The notes beneath the pieces were generated by a model that saw only the letters and a list, made by a program, of their open reading frames with translations, searched no databases and had not been told where the DNA came from. 64,000 bases of DNA. Origin: Arthrobacter sp. ok362. GTDB taxonomy: Bacteria; Actinomycetota; Actinomycetes; Actinomycetales; Micrococcaceae. The first letter of the stretch is position 1; each line of letters starts with the position of its first letter. A program made the translations under genes and the position numbers. The stretch covers positions 186,001 through 250,000 of the forward strand of contig NZ_FNGC01000002.1 of assembly GCF_900102785.1 (NCBI RefSeq). The letters run 5' to 3'. Of this stretch, positions 16,860 through 25,817 are shown one piece after another.

Positions 16860-18554
16860 GTGACTTCCTCAGCGCAGGGCCCCGCCGCACCGCTTCCTTC
16901 AACCCAGGCTCTTTCAACCCAGGCTCCCACAACCCCGTTCACAGCAGGCAACACTCCCGACGCTCCGCGGAGCGACCTTCCCGGCCTCCTCGAGGCCCTG
17001 GCCGCGGACCTGCGTGCTGTTGGCTACACCGTGGACGGGGTTGCGGAGCTGCTCGGCGAGGCCGCGCACTCCGCCCTCGGCCGGGACCAGCTCATCCCTG
17101 CCGTGATCGTCACCGGGCGCTCCCTCGGGGAGCCCGCGCCGGCGGCGCTCGCCGGCGTCGTGCGTCTCTGGCTCCTCTCCGAGCCGCAGCGCGCGCAGAC
17201 CCTCGACGCGGCCCTCCCCGGCATCCGCACGGAGGGGCTGATGGAACTCGGCCTCGTGGAGCCCTCGGGCGGGGACCTGATCCAGGCCAAGGTGGACCTG
17301 AGGCCCTACGGCTGGGACCCGACCGTGGGGGAGGACGGGGTCGGTCAGGGTGGAGCGGACCTCTGGGTGGCCAGCGACCTCGCGGCCCACCAGCGCGCAG
17401 GCGTCCTCCGCCACGACCACGTCCTGGGGATCGGGCAAGCCTCCACCACCCTGGTCCAGGTCACCGCCCGCCGCCATGTTGCCAGGGCCCTCGATCTCGG
17501 CACCGGCTGCGGCATCCAGACCTTTCACCTGCTGCACCATGCCGAGCACGTGACCGCCACGGACATTTCCGAACGCGCACTGGCGTTCACCCGGTTCAAC
17601 CTTTTGCTCAACGCCGACGAGCTGCACCTGGACCCGGCCGACCTCGACGCCCGCGTCAGCCTCAGGCTCGGGTCCCTGCTGGAACCGGTCGCGGGGCAGG
17701 AGTTCGAGCTGGTGGTGTCCAACCCGCCGTTCGTCATCACGCCCCGCAGCCTCGGAGAGACCGCCACGGACCAGTTCACCTACCGCGACGGCGGCCTGCC
17801 GGGGGACGAGATTGTGTCTTCGCTGGTCCGCGCGCTGCCCTCTGTCCTTGCCCCGGGCGGAACGGCCCAGCTCTTGGGCAACTGGGAGATCGCGGCGGGT
17901 GCCGGCTGGGCCGAACGGCCCCAGAACTGGGCCAGCCCGGCCGCCGACGTATGGTTCATCCAGCGCGAGGAGGTGGGCCCGGAGCAGTATGCCGAGACCT
18001 GGCTGCAGGACGCGTCGGAAAACCGTGACCGCCGGCTCTACCAGGACTCGTACGCGGCCTACCTCGACGACTTCGCCTCGCGCAATGTTGCGGGAATCGG
18101 CTTTGGCATGATCTGGCTGCGGCGGCCCGCCGACGGCGCCGGGCGGGTGCTTTCCCGCTTCGAGGAGATCACGTACCCGATCGAACAGCCGGTGGGCCCA
18201 CACCTGGGTGCCGCCGTCGAGCGGGCCGACTGGCTGGCCGCCCGCGATCTGGCCGCCGCCCACCTGCTGGTCGCGGAGGACGTCACCGAAGAACGGCATC
18301 AGCGCCCGGGGGCGGAACACCCCGGCGTCATCCTGCTGCGGCAGGGTGCCGGGCTGCGCCGCACCAACCTGCTCAGTACCGAGCTGGCCGGCTTCGTCTC
18401 AGCGTGCGACGGCGACCTGTCCGTCGGGCAGATCATCGGCGCCCTCGAGGCCCTGCTGGGCGGCTACGAGGGGTTTGACGCCACGGTGTTCCGCACTGGC
18501 CTCCTCGAGGAAGTGGGGAATCTGGTTCGCGACGGCTTCCTGCTGCCCGCCTGA
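16860..18554 (+). CDS. class I SAM-dependent methyltransferase (PrmC/HemK-like motifs)
   Basis: 564 residues. An N-terminal helical domain (about 40-190) precedes a Rossmann methyltransferase core with the SAM loop ALDLGTGCGIQTFHL (near 206-220), an acidic residue in TATDISERAL and the catalytic SNPPFV motif (near 286-291). NPPF/Y is used by enzymes that methylate planar amide or adenine nitrogens, so the target may be a glutamine or adenine; I cannot say which. A C-terminal domain (about 470-564) looks like a winged helix. The last 156 bp overlap the MFS gene on the other strand. Confidence 0.85.
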   Translation: MTSSAQGPAAPLPSTQALSTQAPTTPFTAGNTPDAPRSDLPGLLEALAADLRAVGYTVDGVAELLGEAAHSALGRDQLIPAVIVTGRSLGEPAPAALAGVVRLWLLSEPQRAQTLDAALPGIRTEGLMELGLVEPSGGDLIQAKVDLRPYGWDPTVGEDGVGQGGADLWVASDLAAHQRAGVLRHDHVLGIGQASTTLVQVTARRHVARALDLGTGCGIQTFHLLHHAEHVTATDISERALAFTRFNLLLNADELHLDPADLDARVSLRLGSLLEPVAGQEFELVVSNPPFVITPRSLGETATDQFTYRDGGLPGDEIVSSLVRALPSVLAPGGTAQLLGNWEIAAGAGWAERPQNWASPAADVWFIQREEVGPEQYAETWLQDASENRDRRLYQDSYAAYLDDFASRNVAGIGFGMIWLRRPADGAGRVLSRFEEITYPIEQPVGPHLGAAVERADWLAARDLAAAHLLVAEDVTEERHQRPGAEHPGVILLRQGAGLRRTNLLSTELAGFVSACDGDLSVGQIIGALEALLGGYEGFDATVFRTGLLEEVGNLVRDGFLLPA

Positions 18555-19865
18555 AACGTCGCTCGCCGCCTCAGGCGCCTTAGCGGCCGGGCTAACGCCG
18601 GCGTCCTCCCGACCGAACCGCGGCAGGACGTACGCGGTGAGGGCCAGGGCTACCAGGGCGCCGGCGGCCCCGGTGAGCACGAAGCTGACGCGCACCGGCA
18701 CCAGGGCGCCCAGAAGCCCGCCCAGGGCCAGCGCTCCGATGGAGACGGCGCGCGTCATCCCGCCAACGATCGCCATCGCCTGGCCGCGCCCACTTTCCGG
18801 AATCCGCAGGATCGCGATGGCGCCGAAACAGGCGTTCAGGACGCCGCAGGCCGCTCCCGTCGCGGTGTAGGCCACAAAGAGCAGTTCCACGCTGGGAACC
18901 ATCCCCGTGAGGACCAGGAAGGCCGAGGTGCCGGTCATGGAGGTCAGCAGCACGCGCAGCCGGAGCCGGGGCGCCCGGATCCTCCCGGCCATCGCCGCCC
19001 CGGCCGCCATGCCGAGGCCGAACACTGCGGACAGGAGCCCGTACTGCGTCTCGGTGGCGCCAAGTTCGCTGCGGGCAAGGAACACCTCGAGCACGTTGGT
19101 GGCCTCGCCGACGACGATGAAGAACATCGCGCCCAGGACCAGGGCCCAGACCAGGCTGTCCCGGCGGATCAGGCGCAGTCCGTCGAGCAGCGCAGGTTTC
19201 GCCCGGCCGGCCCGTTCGGCTGCCGTGCCGCGGCGGGTCCGGATCAGCAGGGCGCCCAGACCCATGGCGACGTAGCAACCGCTGGCCACGGCGAAGACCA
19301 GCCCGGTCCCGCCCCAGCCGCTGAGCAGACCGCCTGCGGCGGGACCGGCCATGCCCGCAATCATGATGGTCGCCTGCATGGTGCCCATGGCCCGCGGCGT
19401 GCGGTCCTCGCCGACGATCCGCGGCAGCAGGGCTTGCCAGGTGGGTCCGGCCACGGCCTGGGCCGCGTCGAGCAGGAACGTCATGGCAAACAGCACAGGC
19501 AGATAGTTCTCCAGGTACTGCATGCCCAGCCCCATGCCGGCGACGGCGGCGGCGCTGACCGCGGAACTCGCCGTCGCCAACGTGCGGGAGTCCATGGTGT
19601 CGGCGAGCCGGCCGGCCCACGGAGCCAGCAGGACCAGCGGCAGCGCCGAGCACAGCAGGTACGCGGCCACGAGCCAGGGCCCGGCGACCGGCGTTTCGCC
19701 GGCGGCGGCCGCGTTTTGCAGGTGCAGCATGACGCTGACGACGACGGCGCCCATCCCCGCCGTCGCCACGAACCGGGCGGTGCCGGCGATCAGGAAGTCG
19801 CGGTTGCGCCACAGGGGCTGCGCCGTTGGTGCGGGAGCGGACACATTATGAAGTGTTTGTTTCAT
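18399..19865 (-). CDS. MFS transporter, drug-efflux type
   Basis: 488 residues with about 12 membrane segments between residues 20 and 410. LAPWAGRLADTMDSRTLA is the A-like loop between helices 2 and 3. After the last helix (ALVALALTAYVLPRFGRED) comes a hydrophilic tail of about 60 residues encoded on the reverse of the methyltransferase 3' end; no earlier stop exists. Divergent from an ArsR-type gene, the classical arrangement for a repressor and its efflux pump. Substrate unknown. Confidence 0.85.
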   Translation of the reverse strand: MKQTLHNVSAPAPTAQPLWRNRDFLIAGTARFVATAGMGAVVVSVMLHLQNAAAAGETPVAGPWLVAAYLLCSALPLVLLAPWAGRLADTMDSRTLATASSAVSAAAVAGMGLGMQYLENYLPVLFAMTFLLDAAQAVAGPTWQALLPRIVGEDRTPRAMGTMQATIMIAGMAGPAAGGLLSGWGGTGLVFAVASGCYVAMGLGALLIRTRRGTAAERAGRAKPALLDGLRLIRRDSLVWALVLGAMFFIVVGEATNVLEVFLARSELGATETQYGLLSAVFGLGMAAGAAMAGRIRAPRLRLRVLLTSMTGTSAFLVLTGMVPSVELLFVAYTATGAACGVLNACFGAIAILRIPESGRGQAMAIVGGMTRAVSIGALALGGLLGALVPVRVSFVLTGAAGALVALALTAYVLPRFGREDAGVSPAAKAPEAASDVSGGQQEAVANQIPHFLEEASAEHRGVKPLVAAQQGLEGADDLPDGQVAVAR

Positions 19866-19916
19866 AAATAGGAAAGTAGACCCGTCCCGGAATAGATGTC
19901 AAGCATTTCTTTCATA
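19851..19916. promoter_or_regulatory. direct-repeat operator candidate between MFS and ArsR-type genes
   Basis: Two 16-bp elements, 19851-19866 and 19901-19916, match at 13 of 16 positions (AAGnnTTTnTTTCATA) and start exactly 50 bp apart. One covers the MFS start codon, the other lies just upstream of the ArsR-type promoter, so one protein could control both. Confidence 0.5.
19873..19878 (-). promoter_or_regulatory. leaderless -10 box of the MFS gene
   Basis: TACTTT on the minus strand, 7 nt before ATG 19865. Confidence 0.5.
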
Positions 19917-19932
19917 GTTTGGAGAGGCTGGA

Positions 19933-19938
19933 TACACT
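19933..19938 (+). promoter_or_regulatory. leaderless -10 box of the ArsR-type gene
   Basis: TACACT followed by GGAGGA and GTG 19945. The GGAGGA has no spacer to the start codon, so it cannot act as a normal Shine-Dalgarno; a leaderless start fits better. Confidence 0.55.
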
Positions 19939-19944
19939 GGAGGA

Positions 19945-20682
19945 GTGAACGCAGAAACCCCGACGGCGGAGTCCACGGCTCCGCCGGCCACCAAGCGCCG
20001 GCATCGTCCGGAGAAGCAAGTGGAAATAACTGACCCGAAGGCGATCCGTGCCCTGGCCCACGCCGCCCGGCTGGAGGTCATTTCCGAACTGTATTCCACC
20101 CAGGTGAGCCGGACGGCCACCGAGCTTGCCGCGCAGACGGGCCTGACGCCCAGTGCCATGAGCTACCACCTGCGGGCACTGCAGAAGTGGGGCATTGTGG
20201 TTCCCGCAGCCACGGCCGGGGACGCCCGGGAGCGGCGCTGGAAGGCCGCCGGCACCGATTTCACCATCCACTCGCTTGGGGGAGTGGCCAGCCCGGAACT
20301 CGCCGTCCTCGACCTTGAGCTCGACGCCTACCGCCGCCGGGTCCTTGCGTACGCCAAGGCCCGCAACGCCCGGCGCGAGAACGGCGACACCGCCGACGGC
20401 CCGTCCTCGGTGGTGCTGGCCAGCAACCTGCTGTACCTGACGCCGGACCAGCGGGCCGAACTTACGCGGCGGGTCTTCGATCTCCTGCGAGACTACGAAC
20501 TTGAGGATCCGGACCACGTGCCCGAGGGCGCCGAACGCATGGCCACGATGTGGTCGATGATTCCGGACGACCGCGGACCGGCCGCCGCGAAGCCGGCCGC
20601 CGCGAAGCCTGCCGCCGCGAAGCCTGCCGCCGCGAAGCCGGCCGCCGGCACCGCCGAGGAGCCCGACGCCGGCAAGGCCTGA
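19945..20682 (+). CDS. ArsR-type winged-helix regulator with Lys-Pro-Ala repeat tail
   Basis: 245 residues. The winged helix spans about residues 28-110 (IRALAHAARLEVISELY, then TELAAQTGLTPSAMSYHLRAL as the recognition helix). A central effector or dimer region follows (about 115-200). The tail holds KPAAA repeats encoded by four 15-bp units at 20581-20640, possibly for non-specific DNA contact. The divergent MFS gene is its likely target. No metal-binding Cys pattern is visible, so the ligand is unknown. Confidence 0.82.
   Translation: MNAETPTAESTAPPATKRRHRPEKQVEITDPKAIRALAHAARLEVISELYSTQVSRTATELAAQTGLTPSAMSYHLRALQKWGIVVPAATAGDARERRWKAAGTDFTIHSLGGVASPELAVLDLELDAYRRRVLAYAKARNARRENGDTADGPSSVVLASNLLYLTPDQRAELTRRVFDLLRDYELEDPDHVPEGAERMATMWSMIPDDRGPAAAKPAAAKPAAAKPAAAKPAAGTAEEPDAGKA
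20581..20640. repeat. four 15-bp in-frame repeats coding AAAKP units
   Basis: Four near-identical 15-bp units encode the Lys/Pro/Ala tail of the ArsR-type protein. Copy number probably varies between strains by slippage. Confidence 0.85.
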
Positions 20683-20699
20683 GACTGCCGCCGGCACCG

Positions 20700-20716
20700 C
20701 CGGATGTTGCATCCGG
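20700..20716 (+). terminator. weak hairpin after the ArsR-type gene
   Basis: CCGGATG-TTG-CATCCGG, a perfect 7-bp stem 18 bp after the stop, without a U-tract. Confidence 0.35.
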
Positions 20717-20875
20717 AGCGCCCTCAAAGGCCGCCGGGCACGAGGTCTTCCCGCGGCCCGAACCCGCCTCCGCGGGGCCGTCATTTCCGGCCGGATGCGC
20801 GGGATTCTGCAAAATATGGTGAACTAGGCGGGTATGGGCGCATCTGCCCGAGCCACCTTTTTCTGTAGGAGCACC

Positions 20876-23614
20876 GTGCCAAGCAAGGCCAAAACCGGCA
20901 AGAAACTCGTGATCGTGGAGTCTCCGGCCAAGAGCAAAACCATCGCCAAGTACCTCGGCGAAGGCTTCATCGTGGAGGCCTCGATCGGTCACATCCGCGA
21001 CCTTCCGCAGCCCTCGGAGCTCCCCGCGGAACTGAAGAAGACCCCGCTGGGCAAGTTCGCGGTCGACATTGACAACGACTTCAAGCCTTACTACGTGGTG
21101 TCCTCGGACAAGAAGAAAAAGGTCGCCGAGCTCAAGGCCCAGCTCAAAGACGCCGACGCTCTCTATCTCGCAACCGATGGGGACCGCGAGGGCGAGGCCA
21201 TCGCGTGGCACCTGCTCGAAGTGCTTAAGCCCAAGGTGCCGGTCTACCGGATGACCTTCGGCGAAATCACCAAGGAAGCCATCCACCGTGCCATGGACAA
21301 CCTGCGCGATGTCGACCAGGACCTGGTGGACGCCCAGGAAACCCGGCGCGTCCTGGACCGGCTGTACGGCTATGAGATCTCCCCCGTGCTCTGGCGCAAG
21401 GTGGCACGCGGCCTCTCCGCCGGCCGCGTGCAGTCCGTCGTCACCCGCATGGTGGTGGACCGCGAACGCGAGCGGATGGCCTTCAAGGCCGCCTCCTACT
21501 GGGACCTCACCGGCCAGTTCGGCGCCGGTTCCGGCTCCTTCAAAGCCAAACTCGCCGCCGTCGACGGCGCCAAGGTCGCCAGCGGCCGGGACTTCAACGA
21601 CAACGGCGAGCTCACCTCGCGCAACGCCGTCCACCTCAACGAGGAACTCGCCGCGTCGCTCGCAGCGGGGCTGCAGGACGCCGAATTCCGTGTCCGCTCC
21701 GTCGACACCAAGCCGTACACCCGCCGCCCGGCCGCGCCGTTCACCACCTCCACCCTGCAGCAGGAGGCCGGCCGCAAGCTGCGCTTCTCCTCGAAGAGCA
21801 CGATGCAGGTGGCCCAGCGGCTCTACGAAAACGGCTACATCACCTATATGCGTACGGACTCGTCCGCGCTGAGCAACGAGGCCGTCACGGCCGCCCGGCG
21901 CCAGGCCTCTGAGCTGTACGGCCCCGAGTACGTGCCGCAGTCGCCGCGGGTCTACAGCGGCAAGGCAGCGAACGCGCAGGAAGCCCACGAGGCCATCCGT
22001 CCCGCCGGGGACTCCTTCCGCACGCCGGCCCAGGTGGCCAAGCAGCTCTCCGGCGACGAATTCCGGCTCTACGAGCTCATCTGGAAGCGCACGGTCGCCT
22101 CGCAGATGGCTGACGCCAAGGGCTCCACCGCCACGATCCGCCTCGGCGCCGTGACTGTTGGCAACCCGGCCGATCGCCGCGACGCCGAATTCTCGGCGTC
22201 GGGCACCGTCATCACCTTCCCCGGCTTCCTCGCCGCCTACGAAGAGGGCAAGGACGAAAGCCGCGGCGACGACGAGTCCGAGGAAGCACGCCGGCTGCCC
22301 AACGTGGCCAAGGACGACGCGCTCACCGCGACCGACATTGTCGCCGTCGGCCACGAGACCTCGCCGCCGCCGCGCTACACCGAAGCCTCGCTGACCGCGG
22401 AGCTGGAAAAGAAGGGCATCGGCCGCCCGTCGACCTACGCCTCCACCATCTCCACGATCCAGGACCGCGGCTACGTCCGGAAGCAAGGCTCCGCGCTGGT
22501 CCCGAGCTGGATCGCGTTCTCCGTGATCCGGCTCCTCGAGCAGCACTTCCACGACTACGTGGACTACGAGTTCACCGCCGACATGGAAGCCGACCTGGAC
22601 AAGATCGCCAACGGCCAGGCGGCAGGACCGGCCTGGCTCAAGCACTTCTACTTCGGTGAAGACTCCGAGCCCGGCCTGCTGAGCATCGTGAACAACCTCG
22701 GTGAGATCGATGCCCGCGAGATCAACTCCATCCCCATCACGGACGCGATCACACTCCGGGTCGGCAAGTTCGGCCCGTACCTGGAAAGCTCCACAGCGAT
22801 CGTGGATCCCGAGACCGGCGAAGTGGTTGAAGCGGCCCGCGCCAACGTCCCGGAGGACCTGGCCCCGGATGAGCTCACGGCCGCCAAAGCCGTTGAACTC
22901 ATGGAGACCGCTGCCCCGGAGGAGCGCGTCCTCGGCGCGGACCCGCATACCGGGCACACCATCGTGGCCAAGAACGGCCGCTACGGCGCCTACGTCACCG
23001 AGGTCATCCCGGAGATGACCGAGGAACAGCTGGCCAACCAGCCCGTTGAGTACTACAAGAACGGCAAGCCCAAGCCGCCGAAGAAGCCCGTCAAGGCCAA
23101 GCCCCGCACCGGCTCCCTGTTCGCGTCCATGAGTGTGGACACCATTACGCTGGACGAGGCCCTGCAGCTCATGAGCCTGCCCCGCGTGCTCGGCCAGGAC
23201 GCCGACGGCAACCCGATCACGGTGCAGAACGGCCGGTTCGGCCCGTACCTGAAGAAGGGCACGGACTCCCGCTCGATCGGCTCCGAAGAGGAGATCTTCA
23301 CGATCACGCTCGATGCGGCGCTGGAGATCTACTCGCAGCCCAAGCAGCGCGGCGCCCGTGCCGCCGTGCCGCCACTGGCCGAATTCGGACCGGACCCGGT
23401 CTCGGAGAAGAACATCGTGGTGAAGGAAGGCCGGTTCGGCCCGTATATCACCGACGGCATCACCAACATCACCGTGCCCCGCAGCACCTCGATCGAGGAG
23501 CTGACCCGGGACCGCGCCGTCGAACTCCTGGCAGAAAAGCGGGCCAAGGGCCCGGTCAAGCGCACGACGACGGCCCGCAAGGCACCCGCCCGGAAGGCCC
23601 CTGCCAAGAAGTAG
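20876..23614 (+). CDS. topA: DNA topoisomerase I
   Basis: Type IA topoisomerase that relaxes negative supercoils, 912 residues. The Toprim domain has [10 protein letters not shown] (near 12-21) and the metal site DGDREGE (near 101-107); the active Tyr is near 324 in YITYMRTDS. The C-terminal half carries several GRFGPYL-type repeats and ends in a Lys/Ala-rich tail ([12 protein letters not shown]) in place of zinc fingers, as in mycobacterial TopA. GTG 20876 has TAGGAG seven bases upstream; the codons before it do not match the family. Confidence 0.97.
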   Translation: MPSKAKTGKKLVIVESPAKSKTIAKYLGEGFIVEASIGHIRDLPQPSELPAELKKTPLGKFAVDIDNDFKPYYVVSSDKKKKVAELKAQLKDADALYLATDGDREGEAIAWHLLEVLKPKVPVYRMTFGEITKEAIHRAMDNLRDVDQDLVDAQETRRVLDRLYGYEISPVLWRKVARGLSAGRVQSVVTRMVVDRERERMAFKAASYWDLTGQFGAGSGSFKAKLAAVDGAKVASGRDFNDNGELTSRNAVHLNEELAASLAAGLQDAEFRVRSVDTKPYTRRPAAPFTTSTLQQEAGRKLRFSSKSTMQVAQRLYENGYITYMRTDSSALSNEAVTAARRQASELYGPEYVPQSPRVYSGKAANAQEAHEAIRPAGDSFRTPAQVAKQLSGDEFRLYELIWKRTVASQMADAKGSTATIRLGAVTVGNPADRRDAEFSASGTVITFPGFLAAYEEGKDESRGDDESEEARRLPNVAKDDALTATDIVAVGHETSPPPRYTEASLTAELEKKGIGRPSTYASTISTIQDRGYVRKQGSALVPSWIAFSVIRLLEQHFHDYVDYEFTADMEADLDKIANGQAAGPAWLKHFYFGEDSEPGLLSIVNNLGEIDAREINSIPITDAITLRVGKFGPYLESSTAIVDPETGEVVEAARANVPEDLAPDELTAAKAVELMETAAPEERVLGADPHTGHTIVAKNGRYGAYVTEVIPEMTEEQLANQPVEYYKNGKPKPPKKPVKAKPRTGSLFASMSVDTITLDEALQLMSLPRVLGQDADGNPITVQNGRFGPYLKKGTDSRSIGSEEEIFTITLDAALEIYSQPKQRGARAAVPPLAEFGPDPVSEKNIVVKEGRFGPYITDGITNITVPRSTSIEELTRDRAVELLAEKRAKGPVKRTTTARKAPARKAPAKK

Positions 23615-23629
23615 GCCAACCCACCGAAT

Positions 23630-23687
23630 TCGCCGGAAACCTGCGGATTCGCCGGAAATTACCGGCGAATCCGCAGGTTTCCGGCGA
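23630..23687 (+). terminator. 26-bp perfect palindrome after topA
   Basis: Arms 23630-23655 and 23662-23687 are perfectly complementary over 26 bp with a 6-nt loop (AAATTA), 15 bp after the topA stop. It can act as a terminator. Each arm carries the motif TTCGCCGGAAA-like twice, suggesting a repeated genomic palindrome rather than a simple terminator. Confidence 0.8.
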
Positions 23688-23730
23688 TTTCGCGTTTGCG
23701 GACCAGCCGTGGACGTGTTCCAGTAGGAAT

Positions 23731-24255
23731 ATGACTGAACAGCCCGCACACCTGGACAACCAGCCGCTGAACGAACTCGAGGAGCAGCTTGCCCGGGGGG
23801 AGCAGCCGGACGCCAACCCGGTGGACGTGATCCTCGCCTTCCTCAACAACGAGGTCTATGTGGTCAGCTCCGACGCCTTGGAAGGTCCCGACTCCCAGGT
23901 GGAGCCGCTGGTCCTCGCGAACTCCTCCGGCAAGCCCGTCCTGGCCGTTTTCTCGCACCCGAGCCGCGTCACCGAGCAGTATCTCGCCGCCGCCCCGAAC
24001 GTGCTGGGCACGCAGGGCGCCGCAATCATCGGCAACCTCGGTGCGGAGCTCGGCATGGTGATCAACCCCGGGGCCGCCTTCGGCTTTGAAATCGACCCGG
24101 AGGGCGTGGCCAACATCCGCCGCGACTTCAAGCCAACGGACGAGCCCGCTGACGGGGCTGCCGCCCAGCCCACTGGCGGGGCCGTGGACCGCCCGGCGCA
24201 GGACGGCGGCCCGGCGCAGGACGGCGGCCCGGCGCAGGACGGCGGCCCGGCCTAA
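23731..24255 (+). CDS. SseB-family N-terminal domain protein
   Basis: 174 residues. The SseB domain spans about residues 10-135 (PVDVILAFLNNEVYVVSS, KPVLAVFSHPSRV, GMVINPGAAFGFEIDP). SseB-like proteins occur in secretion and stress settings but have no agreed molecular function. The tail is a run of PAQDGG units coded by three 18-bp repeats. AGGAAT lies directly before the ATG. A hairpin follows the stop. Confidence 0.8.
   Translation: MTEQPAHLDNQPLNELEEQLARGEQPDANPVDVILAFLNNEVYVVSSDALEGPDSQVEPLVLANSSGKPVLAVFSHPSRVTEQYLAAAPNVLGTQGAAIIGNLGAELGMVINPGAAFGFEIDPEGVANIRRDFKPTDEPADGAAAQPTGGAVDRPAQDGGPAQDGGPAQDGGPA
24193..24246. repeat. three 18-bp in-frame repeats in the SseB-like gene
   Basis: Three identical 18-bp units (24193-24210, 24211-24228, 24229-24246) encode PAQDGG at the C-terminus. 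Confidence 0.9.
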
Positions 24256-24262
24256 GCCGCGG

Positions 24263-24301
24263 CGCCGACGGCGGTATTCCTCGCGAATTCCGCCGTCGGC
24301 G
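24263..24301 (+). terminator. terminator after the SseB-like gene
   Basis: Arms CGCCGACGGCGG (24263-24274) and CCGCCGTCGGCG (24290-24301) form a perfect 12-bp stem just after the stop; no U-tract. Confidence 0.65.
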
Positions 24302-24338
24302 TTAGGCCAGCCGCTTCCGTGGGGGGAATAATGTCAAC

Positions 24339-25343
24339 ATGCGTCTAGGCGTCCTCGACATCGGGTCCAACACCGTCCACCTCCTGCTGGTCGACGCCCA
24401 TCCAGGCGCCCGCCCAGTCCCCTATGCCTCGCACAAGCGGCCGCTGTCCCTCGTGCAGTTCCTCGACGACGACGGCAGCATCAACGACGCCGGGCAGCAT
24501 GAACTCGTCGAGTTCGTCCTCGAGGCGTGGGAATTCGCGGCCAAGCACAAAGCCGACGACCTCCTCGCGTTCTGCACCTCGGCCATCCGCGAGGCCACCA
24601 ACGGCGCTGCCGTCCTGGCCCGCGTCAAGTATGAAACCACCGTCACCCTCCGGGAGCTCACCGGCAGCGAAGAGGCGTCCATGACGTTCTTCGCCGTCCG
24701 GCGCTGGTACGGCTGGGGCGCCGGGCCCATCTTGAACCTGGACATCGGCGGCGGCTCCTTCGAGATGGCCCTCGGACAGGACGAGCTGCCCGAGCTGGCG
24801 ATGTCCGTTCCGCTCGGTGCCAGCCGCCTGACGCGCGACTGGCTGCCCGAGGACCCGCCCTCGGCCAAGAGCATCAAGGAGCTGCGCCGCTACATCCGCT
24901 CCACGCTAAAACCCGCGGTGCGCAAATTCGAGAAGCTGGGCCGGCCCAACCTGGTCGCGGGCACGTCCAAGACGTTCCGGTCCCTCGCCAGGATTGCCGG
25001 TGCCGCCCCCAGCGCCGCTGGGCCCTACGTCAAGCGGGAGCTGCTGTCCCTCGACCTGGGGCTCTGGGCGCAGCGGATCTCGGCCATGGAGGTAGGGGAC
25101 AGGCTCCACCTGCCCGGCGTCTCCGAGGCCCGTGCGCCCCAGGTCCTCGCCGGCGCCCTCGTCGCGGAAGCGGCCCTGGAAATGTTCGAGTTCACCAGCA
25201 TGGAGATCTGCCCGTGGGCCCTGCGTGAGGGGCTCATCCTCCGCCGCCTGGACCAGTTGGTGTTTGAGGGGCCGATCGACCCCGCGCCGCACGTGGCAGA
25301 GCAGCCGCCGGCGCGGCTCCAGGCGCCGGAAAAAGCTTCCTGA
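24339..25343 (+). CDS. Ppx/GppA phosphatase family protein
   Basis: 334 residues of the ASKHA fold. The phosphate-1 loop is LDIGSNTVHLLL near the N-terminus (residues 6-17) and the phosphate-2 loop is LNLDIGGGSFEMAL near 131-144. Family members hydrolyse inorganic polyphosphate or convert pppGpp to ppGpp; the length is that of the short actinobacterial Ppx1/Ppx2-type proteins, so exopolyphosphatase is my preference. GGGGGGAATA precedes the ATG. Confidence 0.9.
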   Translation: MRLGVLDIGSNTVHLLLVDAHPGARPVPYASHKRPLSLVQFLDDDGSINDAGQHELVEFVLEAWEFAAKHKADDLLAFCTSAIREATNGAAVLARVKYETTVTLRELTGSEEASMTFFAVRRWYGWGAGPILNLDIGGGSFEMALGQDELPELAMSVPLGASRLTRDWLPEDPPSAKSIKELRRYIRSTLKPAVRKFEKLGRPNLVAGTSKTFRSLARIAGAAPSAAGPYVKRELLSLDLGLWAQRISAMEVGDRLHLPGVSEARAPQVLAGALVAEAALEMFEFTSMEICPWALREGLILRRLDQLVFEGPIDPAPHVAEQPPARLQAPEKAS

Positions 25344-25361
25344 GACCGCACGCCGCGACGG

Positions 25362-25396
25362 TGTCGAGACGGTGTCGATCCAAAGCGTCCTCGATC
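25362..25396 (+). promoter_or_regulatory. candidate ECF42-type promoter
   Basis: TGTCGA occurs at 25362-25367 and again at 25373-25378 upstream of the DGPF gene, with CGATC at 25392-25396. From memory, ECF42 sigma factors recognise a TGTCGA -35 element; spacing to a -10 is not settled here. Confidence 0.5.
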
Positions 25397-25453
25397 GTGT
25401 AATTGCTGAGAGGCCGGCACACAGCCGGCTGATTCGACAAGGAGGCACCCGAA

Positions 25454-25795
25454 ATGACGCAGTACCTGCTCAGCATTTACCAGCCGGACGGCCCCGCCCC
25501 GGACCCTGAGTTCCTCGAACCGATCATGCGTGACCTTGCGGCCCTGAACCATGAAATGCAGGCGGCAGGGGCCTGGGTGTTCGCCGCGGGACTGCACCCG
25601 GCAGAGTCCGCCACGGTCCTCCGGCCCAGCGGCGGCGAGATCCTCGTGACCGACGGGCCGTTCACCGAAGGCAAAGAACACCTCGGCGGATTCACCGTGA
25701 TCGAGGCCGAGGACCTGGACGCTGCCCTTGGCTGGGCACGGAAGCTGGCCGGCGTCACCACACTTCCCGTTGAAGTCCGTCCCTTCCAGCACTAG
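25454..25795 (+). CDS. YCII-related DGPF-domain protein
   Basis: 113 residues with the DGPF signature ([16 protein letters not shown], near 61-76), a ferredoxin-like fold. Such proteins sit next to and are the usual targets of ECF42 sigma factors; their catalytic role is unknown. A strong ribosome site AAGGAGG lies 9 bases before the ATG. The sigma gene follows 22 bp downstream. Confidence 0.92.
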   Translation: MTQYLLSIYQPDGPAPDPEFLEPIMRDLAALNHEMQAAGAWVFAAGLHPAESATVLRPSGGEILVTDGPFTEGKEHLGGFTVIEAEDLDAALGWARKLAGVTTLPVEVRPFQH

Positions 25796-25817
25796 CCGCC
25801 GGGCCGAGGGGACTGCT

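Noticed and set aside
20462..23749. 1095-codon open frame on the minus strand across topA
   Set aside because: It mirrors the codon pattern of topA (complement of GC-rich third positions) and has no recognisable domain; topA is unambiguous on the plus strand.
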